11,882 nucleotides of DNA from an uncultured Collinsella sp. (GCA_959020035.1 CAUEQX010000050.1:1-11882); one strand, 5' to 3'. Positions 1 to 7,073 are shown, numbered from the stretch's first letter. The notes: a model not told the origin generated them from the sequence alone. Program-made: numbers and translations.

Positions 1-252
1 ACGATTACCGAGCCCGATATTCTTATCGTTGACGAGACGCTGTCCGTCGGTGATGTGTTCTTCCAGCAGAAGTGTGAGGCTCGCATTCAGCACTTTATCC
101 AGAGCGGTGACGTGACGGTTCTGTTCGTTTCGCACTCCATGGAGCAGGTTGAGCGCATCTGCCAGCGTGCCGTTTGGATTGAGAAGGGTGACCTTCGCAT
201 GGACGGCCCGGTCGATGAGGTCTGCAAGGCGTATCGCGAGCAGTTCAACTAG
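1..252 (+). CDS. ABC transporter ATP-binding protein, 3' end (polysaccharide/teichoic-acid export type)
   Basis: This is the last 83 residues of an ATPase subunit whose start lies outside the window; the frame is open from base 1. The visible part begins just before Walker B (ILIVDE, residues 7-12), continues into the D-loop (SVGD, 15-18), and has the switch histidine in FVSHS (H45). The D-loop followed by FFQQKC, and the ending WIEKGDLRMDGPVDEV then a short tail, resemble Wzt/TagH/RfbE-type ATPases, which power export of O-antigen, teichoic acid or other polymers through a paired membrane permease. The Walker A region and any carbohydrate-binding C-terminal extension are not seen; the protein stops about where a short TagH-like ATPase without that extension would. 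Family assignment is from remembered motif spacing; the substrate cannot be told. The stop codon sits next to a candidate promoter for the following tRNA. Confidence 0.85.
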   Translation, partial: TITEPDILIVDETLSVGDVFFQQKCEARIQHFIQSGDVTVLFVSHSMEQVERICQRAVWIEKGDLRMDGPVDEVCKAYREQFN

Positions 253-254
253 GT

Positions 255-260
255 TATAAT
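255..260 (+). promoter_or_regulatory. Candidate -10 box for tRNA-Arg(UCU)
   Basis: A perfect TATAAT starts three bases after the stop codon of the ABC gene and 52 bases upstream of the tRNA. I see no good -35 box at 16-18 bp spacing (the bases there read roughly TATCGC), so either the promoter depends on other contacts or the box is fortuitous. The other tRNA-Arg in this window also has a perfect TATAAT upstream, which supports the call. Confidence 0.45.
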
Positions 261-306
261 TACTTGCGCCCGACAGGCTTGCGCTTGCTTGGGCGTGTGG
301 TTATTT

Positions 307-383
307 GCTCCATTAGCTCAGTTGGATAGAGCAGGGGACTTCTAATCCCAAGGTCGACGGTTCGAATCCGCCATGGAGCACCA
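307..383 (+). tRNA. tRNA-Arg (anticodon UCU), CCA encoded
   Basis: A full cloverleaf can be drawn. The acceptor stem GCTCCAT pairs with ATGGAGC, followed by discriminator A and an encoded CCA (381-383). The D stem is GCTC/GAGC. The anticodon loop CTTCTAA (339-345) puts TCT at 341-343, which reads AGA and AGG arginine codons. The T loop is TTCGAAT. Two non-pairs are visible: G27-A43 at the top of the anticodon stem (334 with 350) and A-C in the T stem (357 with 371). Otherwise the gene looks functional, and an intrinsic terminator follows. Confidence 0.93.
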
Positions 384-392
384 TCGTTTATT

Positions 393-427
393 AAGCCCGG
401 ACCGCTTGGTGGTCTGGGCTTTTTTCA
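393..427 (+). terminator. Intrinsic terminator of tRNA-Arg(UCU)
   Basis: The arm AAGCCCGGACC (393-403) pairs with GGTCTGGGCTT (411-421) across a 7-base loop, with one G-T wobble, and a run of T follows (420-426). It begins nine bases after the encoded CCA. In the other direction the stem is followed by TTAATAAA, not a proper T run, so it would be at best a weak terminator for aroQ, which converges on it from the minus strand. The stretch 428-487 shows nothing else I can support. Confidence 0.85.
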
Positions 428-487
428 TCTTGTATGCTGCTGAAGCCGAGCGCGAACAAGCCGCTGCTGTTTGTTGGGGTTGGCATT

Positions 488-925
488 TTACTTTTCCAGA
501 TGCTCTTTCAGCAGCTCCAGCGCGTGGGCGTAGCCCTGGAGGCCTTCGCCGGTGATGGTGGCGAAGCAGGCTAGGCGTGCATAGCTCACCTGGCGGAAGT
601 CCTCGCGGGTCTCGACGGCGCTGATGTGGACCTCGACGGCGGGGATGGCGACGGCTTTGAGAGCGTCCAGGATGGCCACACTGGTGTGCGTGTAGGCTGC
701 CGGGTTGATGACGATTCCGTCGACCTTGCCGTAGGCCTCCTGGATCTTGTCGACGATGTTGCCCTCGTGGTTGGACTGGAAGACCTCGACCTCGTCGAAG
801 CCCTGTGCGGCGCCCGCTTCCTGGCAGATCTGCACTAAGCGGTCGTAGTTGTCGCTGCCATAGATGCCCGGCTCGCGAATGCCGAGCATGTTGAGGTTGG
901 GGCCGTTGATGACGAGTGCTTTCAT
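488..925 (-). CDS. aroQ: 3-dehydroquinate dehydratase, type II (AroQ)
   Basis: This 145-residue protein removes water from 3-dehydroquinate to give 3-dehydroshikimate, step three of the shikimate pathway, in the cytoplasm. Type II enzymes are about 145-150 residues and dodecameric. GPNLNMLG (8-15), REP (17-19) and catalytic Tyr22 (IYG) are present, as are FQSNHEGNIVDKI, Asn74 and His80 (INPAAYTHTS), His100 in EVHIS, and Arg107 and Arg111 (REDFR). Two positions depart from the common pattern: the usual HISN is HISA (Ala103), and the late GLG.QGY is GEGLQGY (126-132). Catalytic residues are intact, so activity is expected. The start has a good AGGAAG ribosome site six bases upstream. It is the last gene of the aro operon, separated from aroEK by 63 nt with a long hairpin, so its expression may be lower than or partly uncoupled from the rest. 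Confidence 0.95.
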   Translation of the reverse strand: MKALVINGPNLNMLGIREPGIYGSDNYDRLVQICQEAGAAQGFDEVEVFQSNHEGNIVDKIQEAYGKVDGIVINPAAYTHTSVAILDALKAVAIPAVEVHISAVETREDFRQVSYARLACFATITGEGLQGYAHALELLKEHLEK

Positions 926-947
926 GGTTGCTTCCTTTGCAGTCGAG

Positions 948-990
948 AAACCACCACAAAGGTGCCTGTCCCCTTTGTGGTGGTTTTTTT
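948..990. repeat. 15-bp perfect inverted repeat with T7 run between aroEK and aroQ
   Basis: Bases 948-962 pair perfectly with 972-986 around a nine-base loop (TGCCTGTCC); the arm reads AAACCACCACAAAGG. On the plus strand the stem runs into seven T (984-990), the shape of a strong intrinsic terminator, yet no plus-strand gene ends here. On the minus strand, the direction of the operon, the seven A precede the stem and only TTTCTC follows, so termination before aroQ would be weak. The T run overlaps the last bases of the aroEK stop codon. The AAAGGGGACAGGCACC core (minus strand) resembles palindromic intergenic repeats that I recall from Coriobacteriia and from REP-type families; that link is from memory. 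Confidence 0.7.
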
Positions 991-2239
991 AGAGAGCGGG
1001 TGGGAGGGTGTCGAGGAGGGCTTGGGCGGTATTGGCGGCGCAGTCGCGTGAGTCGATGATGTGGTCGGCCCAGGCGCGGTAGCGTGGCATACGTTGTTCC
1101 GCGAGCTTATCGATGCCGTCGCGTGCGGTGATGGGGCGGCCCTTGTGAGCGAGCTCTTCGAGCTTGCGGTTGAGCATCACAATTTTGCTGTTCTGGTGCA
1201 GCAGCGGATAGTTCTCGTCTCGCGTGACCACGCCACCGCCGGTGGAAAGCACCAGGCCGCTGCGCTTGGAGATGTCGGACAGCGCCGCCGTTTCCTGCTC
1301 GCGGAAGGCCGCCTCGCCGCGCTCGACGATATAGTCGGCGCAGGGCATCCCCAGGCGTTCCTCAAGCGCGCGGTCCAAGTCAATGTGCTCGCGACCCGTG
1401 CGCAGGGCAATCTGTTCACCCACGCGGGTCTTGCCCGAGCCCGGCATGCCAATCAGCGCGATGTTCTGTTCGTGGCGTGACAAGCGCTCCGTTACGTCCA
1501 GGATGCGCCCGCGCGGGGTGACCTGGCCGGTATAGCGCTCGACGGCCTGTGCCGCTTGGGCCACGAGCATCAGCAGGCCGCCGATGCAGGGGATGCCGCG
1601 GCGCTCGGCCTCGAGCATCAGGCCCGTGCGGGCGGGGTTGTAAACGATGTCGATGACGCCCTCGAGCGCATCGAGTCCTTCGAGCGTGCAAGGCGCGTCG
1701 GGGCAATGGGGGAACATGCCGGCGGGCGTGCAGTTGACGAGCAGTGCGGCGTCGGACTGCTGCGCGATATTGCCGTAGTTGACCTTGCTCGTGCGGCCCA
1801 CGGGCACCACGGTGGCGCCCAGGTCGGTGAGCACCATGCTCGCCGTGGTGCCGGCGCCGCCGGTGGCACCGAGCACGAGGACCTTCTTGCCGGCAACCTC
1901 AACCCCCAGCTCCTCCACCAGGCACTGAAAACCAAAGTAGTCGGTGTTGTCGCCGCGCAGGCGCCCGTCGGGCAGGCGCGTGATGGTGTTGACGTTGCCC
2001 ATGCGCTCGGCCAGCGGACTCAACTCGTCCAGGTATTCCATGACGGCGCGCTTGTAGGGGATGGTTACGTTGGTGCCCTCCCATTCGTCGCCGGTCATAA
2101 AGGCCTGGAGATCCTCGGGCTCGCGCTCAAAGCGCACGTACTCGAGCCCAGCGAGCTCTTTGTAGATGGTTGGGGTGTAGCTGTGGCCCAACACGCGGCC
2201 CAGCACGCCGTAGGGACGGGTTGCGGCGGTATCGGTCAT
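989..2239 (-). CDS. aroE/aroK: Bifunctional shikimate dehydrogenase-shikimate kinase (AroE-AroK fusion)
   Basis: A 416-residue fusion carries two consecutive steps: NADPH reduction of 3-dehydroshikimate to shikimate, then ATP phosphorylation to shikimate-3-phosphate. Residues about 8-255 are AroE: GHSYTP (18-23, usually HSxSP, so the second Ser is Thr22), catalytic Lys63 in NVTIPYK, Asp100 in GDNTDYFGF, a Gly-rich nucleotide loop GATGGAG (124-130) and GRTSK (148-152), which suits NADP. Residues about 258-416 are shikimate kinase: Walker A GMPGSGKT (264-271), the shikimate-binding IDLD (286-289) and Arg313, Walker B-like TGGGVV (333-338), lid KGRPI (366-370) and a late R.PRYR. Both halves are near the usual lengths (about 260 and 165), with almost no linker. 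The ATG follows the pheA stop directly (TAGATG) with GAGGTG upstream, so the two genes are probably translationally coupled. Confidence 0.95.
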   Translation of the reverse strand: MTDTAATRPYGVLGRVLGHSYTPTIYKELAGLEYVRFEREPEDLQAFMTGDEWEGTNVTIPYKRAVMEYLDELSPLAERMGNVNTITRLPDGRLRGDNTDYFGFQCLVEELGVEVAGKKVLVLGATGGAGTTASMVLTDLGATVVPVGRTSKVNYGNIAQQSDAALLVNCTPAGMFPHCPDAPCTLEGLDALEGVIDIVYNPARTGLMLEAERRGIPCIGGLLMLVAQAAQAVERYTGQVTPRGRILDVTERLSRHEQNIALIGMPGSGKTRVGEQIALRTGREHIDLDRALEERLGMPCADYIVERGEAAFREQETAALSDISKRSGLVLSTGGGVVTRDENYPLLHQNSKIVMLNRKLEELAHKGRPITARDGIDKLAEQRMPRYRAWADHIIDSRDCAANTAQALLDTLPPAL

Positions 2240-3385
2240 CTAGAGCACCTCCGTGTAGCTGCCAAAGTATGTGAAGCTCTCGCACACGTCGTCGACAGAA
2301 TCGAGCAGGTCGTCGAGGGCCTTGCTGCCAAAGGGGCACTCCAGATCAAAGTAGAACATAAACTCAAAGTCGTGCCCGGGGATGGGACGGCTCTCGAGCT
2401 TGATGAGGTTGATGTTGAGCGCATAGAATCGCTCGAGCACGCGGTAGAGGGCGCCCGGCTCGTTGGCCGTGGTGATCATGAGCGAGGTACGGTTGGCGCC
2501 GGGGTAGACGCGCGGCTCGCGGCTGATGACGACAAAGCGCGTGTAGTTGTTGTCCGAATCCTGGATGTTGGGCTCTAGCACCTCCAGGCCATAGAGTGCC
2601 GCGCAGCTGCGCGAGGCGATGGCAGCGACGTCAGTGCAATCGGAGTTGGCGACCATCTCGGCCGACATGGCGGTGTTGGGGTACTTGGTGGCGTGCAGGC
2701 CGTGGGCCTCGATAAAGCCGGCGCACTGGGCGATGGCCTGGCCATGGCTGTAGACCTCGCGTATGTCCGCGAGCTTGGTGCCGGGCTTGACGAGCAGGTT
2801 GTGATCGATCTTGAGGCGCAGCGAGCGCACGATATGGAAGTCGAACTGGGCGAGCAAGTCGTAGACGGCGTTGACCGAGCCAGCGGTTGAGTTTTCGATG
2901 GGTAGCACGCCAAACTCGCAGAAGCCGTCGCGCACGGCGCGCATAACGCCCTCGAAGGTCTCGAAGAACGCGATGTCGGGCACGTCGAAGAGCTTGCACG
3001 CGGCGATTTGGCTGTAAGCGCCTTCCACGCCCTGACAGGCAACGGAGGCCGTCTGGGGGAAGGGCGTATCGAAGCCTACGGCCGTGGCATGGGCCTTTTG
3101 CGACACCGTGATGCCCTTGAGCTCGTTGATGTAGCGCTGCTGCTCGGCCTTGCTCATGCTCATGAGGAGACGAAACAGGGCGATGGTCTGGGCCTCGTAG
3201 CGCTCGGGTGCGCGGCTGGCGAGGTTATTGAGCTTGGAGCGCTCGCGGGCGGGGTCGAAGACGGCCTTGCCCATCTCGATTTTTGATTTGGCGACCTCGG
3301 TGGCAATGTCCATGCGCTCGACAAAGCTATTGAGGAGCGTGGTATCGATGCCGTCGATGGCCTGGCGAATATCGGCAAGGTCCAT
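2240..3385 (-). CDS. pheA: Bifunctional chorismate mutase-prephenate dehydratase with ACT domain
   Basis: This 381-residue P-protein converts chorismate to prephenate and then to phenylpyruvate. An AroQ-type chorismate mutase helical domain covers about 1-90 (RQAIDGIDTTLL; AKSKIEMG; D44 and ARERS). Prephenate dehydratase covers about 113-290: QGVEGAYS (118-125), GVLPIENSTAGSV (159-171) and the TRF motif (282-284) with its catalytic Thr. An ACT domain closes the protein, with GALY (311-314) and ESRP (331-334), the motifs that bind phenylalanine in feedback-inhibited enzymes, so Phe inhibition is expected. I place the start at 3385: GAAAGGGG lies five bases upstream and the protein then starts at the first mutase helix. 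An in-frame ATG at 3529 would add 48 residues encoded inside a palindromic element and has no family counterpart. The 169-nt gap to aroC is the largest in the operon. Confidence 0.95.
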   Translation of the reverse strand: MDLADIRQAIDGIDTTLLNSFVERMDIATEVAKSKIEMGKAVFDPARERSKLNNLASRAPERYEAQTIALFRLLMSMSKAEQQRYINELKGITVSQKAHATAVGFDTPFPQTASVACQGVEGAYSQIAACKLFDVPDIAFFETFEGVMRAVRDGFCEFGVLPIENSTAGSVNAVYDLLAQFDFHIVRSLRLKIDHNLLVKPGTKLADIREVYSHGQAIAQCAGFIEAHGLHATKYPNTAMSAEMVANSDCTDVAAIASRSCAALYGLEVLEPNIQDSDNNYTRFVVISREPRVYPGANRTSLMITTANEPGALYRVLERFYALNINLIKLESRPIPGHDFEFMFYFDLECPFGSKALDDLLDSVDDVCESFTYFGSYTEVL

Positions 3386-3390
3386 TGGGA

Positions 3391-3398
3391 CCCCTTTC
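3391..3398 (-). promoter_or_regulatory. Ribosome binding site that fixes the pheA start
   Basis: On the minus strand GAAAGGGG ends five bases before the ATG at 3385. It lies outside the palindromic element and supports the 381-residue form over the longer reading frame that opens inside that element. Confidence 0.75.
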
Positions 3399-3413
3399 GT
3401 GAATCGTTGCCTG

Positions 3414-3540
3414 GGGTAGTTAATTTGGGACGGGGCTTTTTTAGCTACCCTTTGACTGTCGGCGAATCGATGGGTGCCGGGGCAAATATGAACCGGTATA
3501 TGGGGGTAGCTAAAATAGCCCCGTCCCAAATTAACTACCC
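3414..3540. repeat. REPIN-like nested palindromic element between aroC and pheA
   Basis: Two 37-base arms, 3414-3450 and 3504-3540, are reverse complements at 36 of 37 positions, around a 53-base spacer. Each arm is itself an imperfect palindrome: GGGTAGTTAA at one end against TTAGCTACCC at the other (9 of 10, the exception a G-T pair), with a G-rich loop containing GGGACGGGG. The ten-base end motif thus occurs four times in alternating orientation. Two inverted copies of a small hairpin unit separated by a spacer is the architecture of REPIN/BIME elements, which spread using a REP-associated Y1 tyrosine transposase encoded elsewhere. No transposase and no clear target duplication are seen here. 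It starts 14 nt after the aroC stop. No T run follows in either direction, so it is not a standard terminator; in the mRNA it could slow decay from the 3' side or loosen aroC-pheA coupling. Confidence 0.85.
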
Positions 3541-3554
3541 TTGGGGTGGGTGGA

Positions 3555-4652
3555 CTAAAGCTGGGCGGCGTCCTCTAGGAGGGCGTCCCAGATAGCGAGG
3601 GCGGCGGCTGCCTCGGCAACGGGGACGGCTCGGGGGACGATGCAGGGATCGTGACGGCCGTGGACTGAGAGCTCGGCGTTTTCCATGGCGTCCATGTCTA
3701 CGGTCTGCTGCTCGCGGCCAATTGAGGGCGTCGGCTTTACGGCCATGCGCCACATGACGGGCGCGCCGGTCGAAATACCGCCCAGGATGCCGCCGGCGTT
3801 ATTGGACTCGACTTCGATCTCGCCGGTCTCGGCATCGATGCGATACGGATCGTTGTTCTCGCTGCCGCGCATGGCGGCCACGGCAAAGCCCATGCCAAAC
3901 TCCACACCCTTCACGGCGGGAATGCCAAACGCGATTTGCGCGATGTGGTTCTCGATGCCGTCGAACATGGGGTCGCCGATGCCCGCGGGAAGCCCGTAAA
4001 TGCCGCACTCCACGATGCCGCCGATGCTGTCGAGTTCGTCGCGCGCGGCTAGGATCTCCTCGCGCATGCGGCCGGCTGCGGCGGCGTCAATGCACGGCAG
4101 GTCGTTCGAAAGAATTGCCTTGCGGTTGGCCTCGCGATAGACCATGTCGTCCATGGGCAGGTCGGAGATACCGCCGATCTGCGCCACATGCGCCATGACC
4201 TGAATGCCGCGGGCTTCGAGCGCCTGCAGCGCAATGCCGCCAGCGATGCATAAGGGTGCCGTTAGGCGACCGGAAAAATGCCCGCCACCAGCGACATCGT
4301 GCATGTTGTGATACTTCACGCGCGCAGGGAAGTCCGCATGTCCCGGACGGGGCTTGCGGCGCAGCTCGGAGTAATCCTTGGAGCGCGTGTTGGTGTTCTC
4401 GATAATCGCGGCGATGGGCGCGCCGGTGGTATATCCATCGACAACACCGGCGATGATGTGCGCGGTGTCGGCCTCGCGGCGTTTGGTCGCGGTCTCGTCG
4501 CGACCGGGGGCGCGACGGTCGAGGAAGGCCTGCAGCTTCTCCTGGTTCACGGCGATGCCCGCCGGGATGCCATCGAGCGAGCAGCCGATAGCGGGGGAGT
4601 GAGATTGGCCGAAGATGCTTAAGTGCAAGACGTTGCCAAAGGTCGAGGACAT
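3555..4652 (-). CDS. aroC: Chorismate synthase
   Basis: This 365-residue enzyme removes phosphate from EPSP to form chorismate, using reduced FMN as a cofactor without net redox change; it is the last common step of the pathway. Visible signatures: FGQSHS (14-19) with the catalytic His18 near the N-terminus; RPGHADFP in the FMN region; DVAGGGHFSGRLTA (the usual SGR.TA segment); RGSENNDPYR; NNAGGILGGISTGAP; KPTPSI; and GRHDPCIVPRAVPV near the C-terminus. Length matches the family (350-390). The ATG lies one base after the aroA stop, and its AGGAGG ribosome site sits in the last codons of aroA, so the pair is almost certainly co-translated. No flavin reductase domain is fused, so reduced FMN must come from another protein. 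Confidence 0.97.
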   Translation of the reverse strand: MSSTFGNVLHLSIFGQSHSPAIGCSLDGIPAGIAVNQEKLQAFLDRRAPGRDETATKRREADTAHIIAGVVDGYTTGAPIAAIIENTNTRSKDYSELRRKPRPGHADFPARVKYHNMHDVAGGGHFSGRLTAPLCIAGGIALQALEARGIQVMAHVAQIGGISDLPMDDMVYREANRKAILSNDLPCIDAAAAGRMREEILAARDELDSIGGIVECGIYGLPAGIGDPMFDGIENHIAQIAFGIPAVKGVEFGMGFAVAAMRGSENNDPYRIDAETGEIEVESNNAGGILGGISTGAPVMWRMAVKPTPSIGREQQTVDMDAMENAELSVHGRHDPCIVPRAVPVAEAAAALAIWDALLEDAAQL

Positions 4653-4653
4653 G

Positions 4654-5973
4654 CTATTCCTCCTCGAGTGTGACCTTGCCGCCCAGCAGGCGGTAGTGGT
4701 CGAAGAAATCGGGATAGGATTTGTTGACGGCCTCGGCGCCGTGGATTACGACCTCGCCGGTGGCACGGCTCGCGGCGACGGCGGCCATCATGGCGATGCG
4801 GTGGTCGTTGTGCGAATCGACCTCGCCGCCGGTGAAGGCATCGACACCCTTGATGATGAGGTCATCGCCGGCAATACGCACCTGCGCGCCCAGCGCGGTG
4901 AGCTCGCGGGTGGTGGTGGCCAGGCGGTCGGATTCCTTGATACGCAGACGGGCGCAATCGCGGATAAAGGTGCGGCCCTGTGCCAGCGAGGCCACGGCCG
5001 AGATAACGGGCACAAGGTCGGGAATGTCGTGGGCACTCATCTCAAAGCCGGCGAGCTTGTCGGACTGCACGGTGGCGGCGTTGGTGGAGCGCACGATGCG
5101 GGCGCCAAAGCGCGAAAGCGCGGCGAGCACGTTGCGGTCGCCCTGCGCGGAGCTCAGGGACACACCCTCGACGGTGATGGGGTCGGTGCCGATGGCGCCG
5201 GCACACAGCCAAAAGGCAGCGTTGGACCAGTCGCCCTCGACGGCCACGTTGCCGGGCGTGCGGTACGAGCCACTGCTCACGCGGAAGTTTGTGACCTCGG
5301 GCTTGCCGTCCTTGGCGGGAATACGCTCGACGTTGACCTCGACGCCAAAGGCCTTCATGGCCTGGATGGTCAGATTGATGTAGGGGCGGCTCTCGATGAG
5401 GCCGGTCACCTGCACGCAGGAGGGCTGGGCCAGCAGCGGAGCCGCCAGCAGCAGGCCCGAGATGTACTGCGAGCTCACGTTGCCCGGCAGCACAAAGGTG
5501 CCCGGGCGCATGCGGCCGCTCGTCTTGAGCGGAAAACCGCCCAGACCCTGCAGGTCGCAGCCGGCGGCGATGATTTCGTCCGAGAGCGGGGAGAGCGGGC
5601 GGGCGCCTAGGCGACCTTGGCCCACAAAGGTGGCCTCCGCACCCAGCGCACAGGCGACAGGCAGCATAAAACGCAGCGTGGAGCCGCTCTCGCCGCAGTC
5701 GAGCGTGCCACCGGCAAGGGCCTTGAGCAGGCCAAACTCAACGCTCTTCATAGTGGGGTGGACCTGGAAGCCGTCCTCGGCGGTCTCGATGCGGGCGCCG
5801 AGCGCCGTGAGGCAACGCACCGTGGCCTCGATGTCGGCGCAGGTGGTGTTGCAGGTAACGTGCGTCTCGCCGTTGGCAAGCGCAGCGCAGATGATCAGGC
5901 GATGCGCCATCGACTTGGACGCGATGGCGGGAACGGTGCCCTTGAGCGGGGACGGGGTAATGCGGGCTAACAT
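4654..5973 (-). CDS. aroA: 3-phosphoshikimate 1-carboxyvinyltransferase (EPSP synthase)
   Basis: This 439-residue enzyme transfers the enolpyruvyl group of PEP to shikimate-3-phosphate; it is the glyphosate target. Two inverse alpha/beta domains are expected from the family. Motifs: KSMAHR (20-25) with Lys20 and Arg25; CGESGSTLRF (93-102), the PEP/glyphosate loop, with Gly97 in the position of the sensitive-enzyme glycine; GNVSSQY (164-170) for shikimate-3-phosphate; DWSNAAFW (248-255); the catalytic Asp319 in DIPDLVP; RIKESDR (344-350); and NDHRIAM (389-395). Length is typical (about 430). The first codons overlap the end of aroB by seven bases, and GGGAG upstream serves as ribosome site. 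The loop reads GESGSTLR where E. coli has GNAGTAMR; I do not infer the resistance class from this alone. Confidence 0.97.
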   Translation of the reverse strand: MLARITPSPLKGTVPAIASKSMAHRLIICAALANGETHVTCNTTCADIEATVRCLTALGARIETAEDGFQVHPTMKSVEFGLLKALAGGTLDCGESGSTLRFMLPVACALGAEATFVGQGRLGARPLSPLSDEIIAAGCDLQGLGGFPLKTSGRMRPGTFVLPGNVSSQYISGLLLAAPLLAQPSCVQVTGLIESRPYINLTIQAMKAFGVEVNVERIPAKDGKPEVTNFRVSSGSYRTPGNVAVEGDWSNAAFWLCAGAIGTDPITVEGVSLSSAQGDRNVLAALSRFGARIVRSTNAATVQSDKLAGFEMSAHDIPDLVPVISAVASLAQGRTFIRDCARLRIKESDRLATTTRELTALGAQVRIAGDDLIIKGVDAFTGGEVDSHNDHRIAMMAAVAASRATGEVVIHGAEAVNKSYPDFFDHYRLLGGKVTLEEE

Positions 5974-7073
5974 GCGGAAGCGTCTCCCTTCTGGCCGAGG
6001 CCCTCGGCAATCAAATCGTGGAAGGTGGAAAGCGGCATGCGGTCGATGCTGCAGCGGCCAATGCCGTGCGGAATCACCAGGTCGATGGTGTCACCGGAGC
6101 GTTTTTTGTCGTGCAGCGCCTCGGCAAAGACGGCGTCGGCATCTAGGTCGCAGCGGGTCTTGAGGCCATGGCGGGCGCAGAGTTCCTCAATACGATCGGG
6201 CAGTGCGGCATCGCAGACGCCGTGCAGGGCCGCGGCGCGCGTGATGATGCCCATGCCGATCGAAACGCAGTTGCCGTGTCCGAGCTCAAAGTGCTCGCAG
6301 GCCTCGACGGCGTGTCCGGCGCTGTGTCCAAAATTGAGGAGCTTGCGCTGGTTGGTTTCGCGCTCGTCGGCGACGACCACGGCGCGCTTGATGTCAATAT
6401 TGCGGGCGATGATGAGCGCTACGCGGGCTACATCGCGGTTGAGCAGCTCCAGCGTGAGCGGGGTCTTCTCCAGCTCGGCGAAAAGCTCTGGGTCGGCGAT
6501 CACGGCGTGCTTGACGACCTCGCCGCAGCCGTCGGCGAACTGCTCGGGCGTAAGGGTGGCCAGGCACCCCACGTCGGCGATAACCACATTCGGCTGCCAA
6601 AAGGCGCCGGCCAGGTTCTTGCCGGCAGCCAGGTCGATGGCGGTCTTGCCGCCCACCGACGAATCCACCATGGCGAGCAGACTCGTGGGGATCTGCACAA
6701 ACTTGCAGCCACGCATGTAGGTGGCGGCCACAAAGCCCGCCACGTCGCCCACGACGCCGCCGCCGAGTGCCACGATCACGTCGGAGCGCGAAAGCTCGTG
6801 CTCGGCCACAAACTCCAAAATGGCAACATAGGTCTCGGCGCGCTTATGGGCCTCGCCGGCCTCGAAGGTGCAGATGCTCACCTCGTAGCCTGATGCCTCC
6901 AGACTCTGCTTGACGGGCATCTGGTAGAGCGGACCCACGTTGGTGTCTGTCACAATGACGGCGCGCGATCCGCCGGCGGTGGCGCGGACGAGCGGGCCCG
7001 CCTGCTCCAGCAAAAACGTGCCGACGTGCACCTGGTAGGGGCGTGCGGTGTCGATATCGATGGTAATCGCCAT
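5967..7073 (-). CDS. aroB: 3-dehydroquinate synthase
   Basis: This 368-residue NAD- and metal-dependent enzyme turns DAHP into 3-dehydroquinate, step two of the pathway. The N-terminal Rossmann-like half shows EAGEAHKRAE (71-80), the nucleotide loop GGGVVGD (104-110), ATYMRG, and IPTSLLAMVDSSVGGK (128-143). The C-terminal half carries the three expected metal ligands: Glu185 (GCGEVVKH), His250 (NFGHSAGH) and His266 (GHGNCVS). The conserved HDKK segment (321-324) is also present. Length fits the family (about 360). AAAGGA lies about eight bases before the ATG. It follows tyrA by 36 nt and overlaps aroA by seven, so it sits inside the operon. Confidence 0.97.
   Translation of the reverse strand: MAITIDIDTARPYQVHVGTFLLEQAGPLVRATAGGSRAVIVTDTNVGPLYQMPVKQSLEASGYEVSICTFEAGEAHKRAETYVAILEFVAEHELSRSDVIVALGGGVVGDVAGFVAATYMRGCKFVQIPTSLLAMVDSSVGGKTAIDLAAGKNLAGAFWQPNVVIADVGCLATLTPEQFADGCGEVVKHAVIADPELFAELEKTPLTLELLNRDVARVALIIARNIDIKRAVVVADERETNQRKLLNFGHSAGHAVEACEHFELGHGNCVSIGMGIITRAAALHGVCDAALPDRIEELCARHGLKTRCDLDADAVFAEALHDKKRSGDTIDLVIPHGIGRCSIDRMPLSTFHDLIAEGLGQKGDASAC

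Noticed and set aside
266..300. Hairpin GCGCCCGA...TTGGGCGT as terminator of the ABC gene
   Set aside because: The stem is short with a 15-base loop and no T run follows; the mature tRNA begins right after it.
1556..2578. 340-codon plus-strand open frame across aroEK and pheA
   Set aside because: Same reason: antisense shadow of high-GC genes with all expected motifs on the minus strand.
3386..3529. Longer pheA with a 48-residue N-terminal extension starting at 3529
   Set aside because: The extension would be encoded by the palindromic element, has no family counterpart, and a good ribosome site (3391-3398) precedes the ATG at 3385 where the chorismate mutase helix starts.
3414..3540. The nested palindrome as an intrinsic terminator of aroC
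   Set aside because: Neither the whole structure nor the single-arm hairpins are followed by a T run in either direction.
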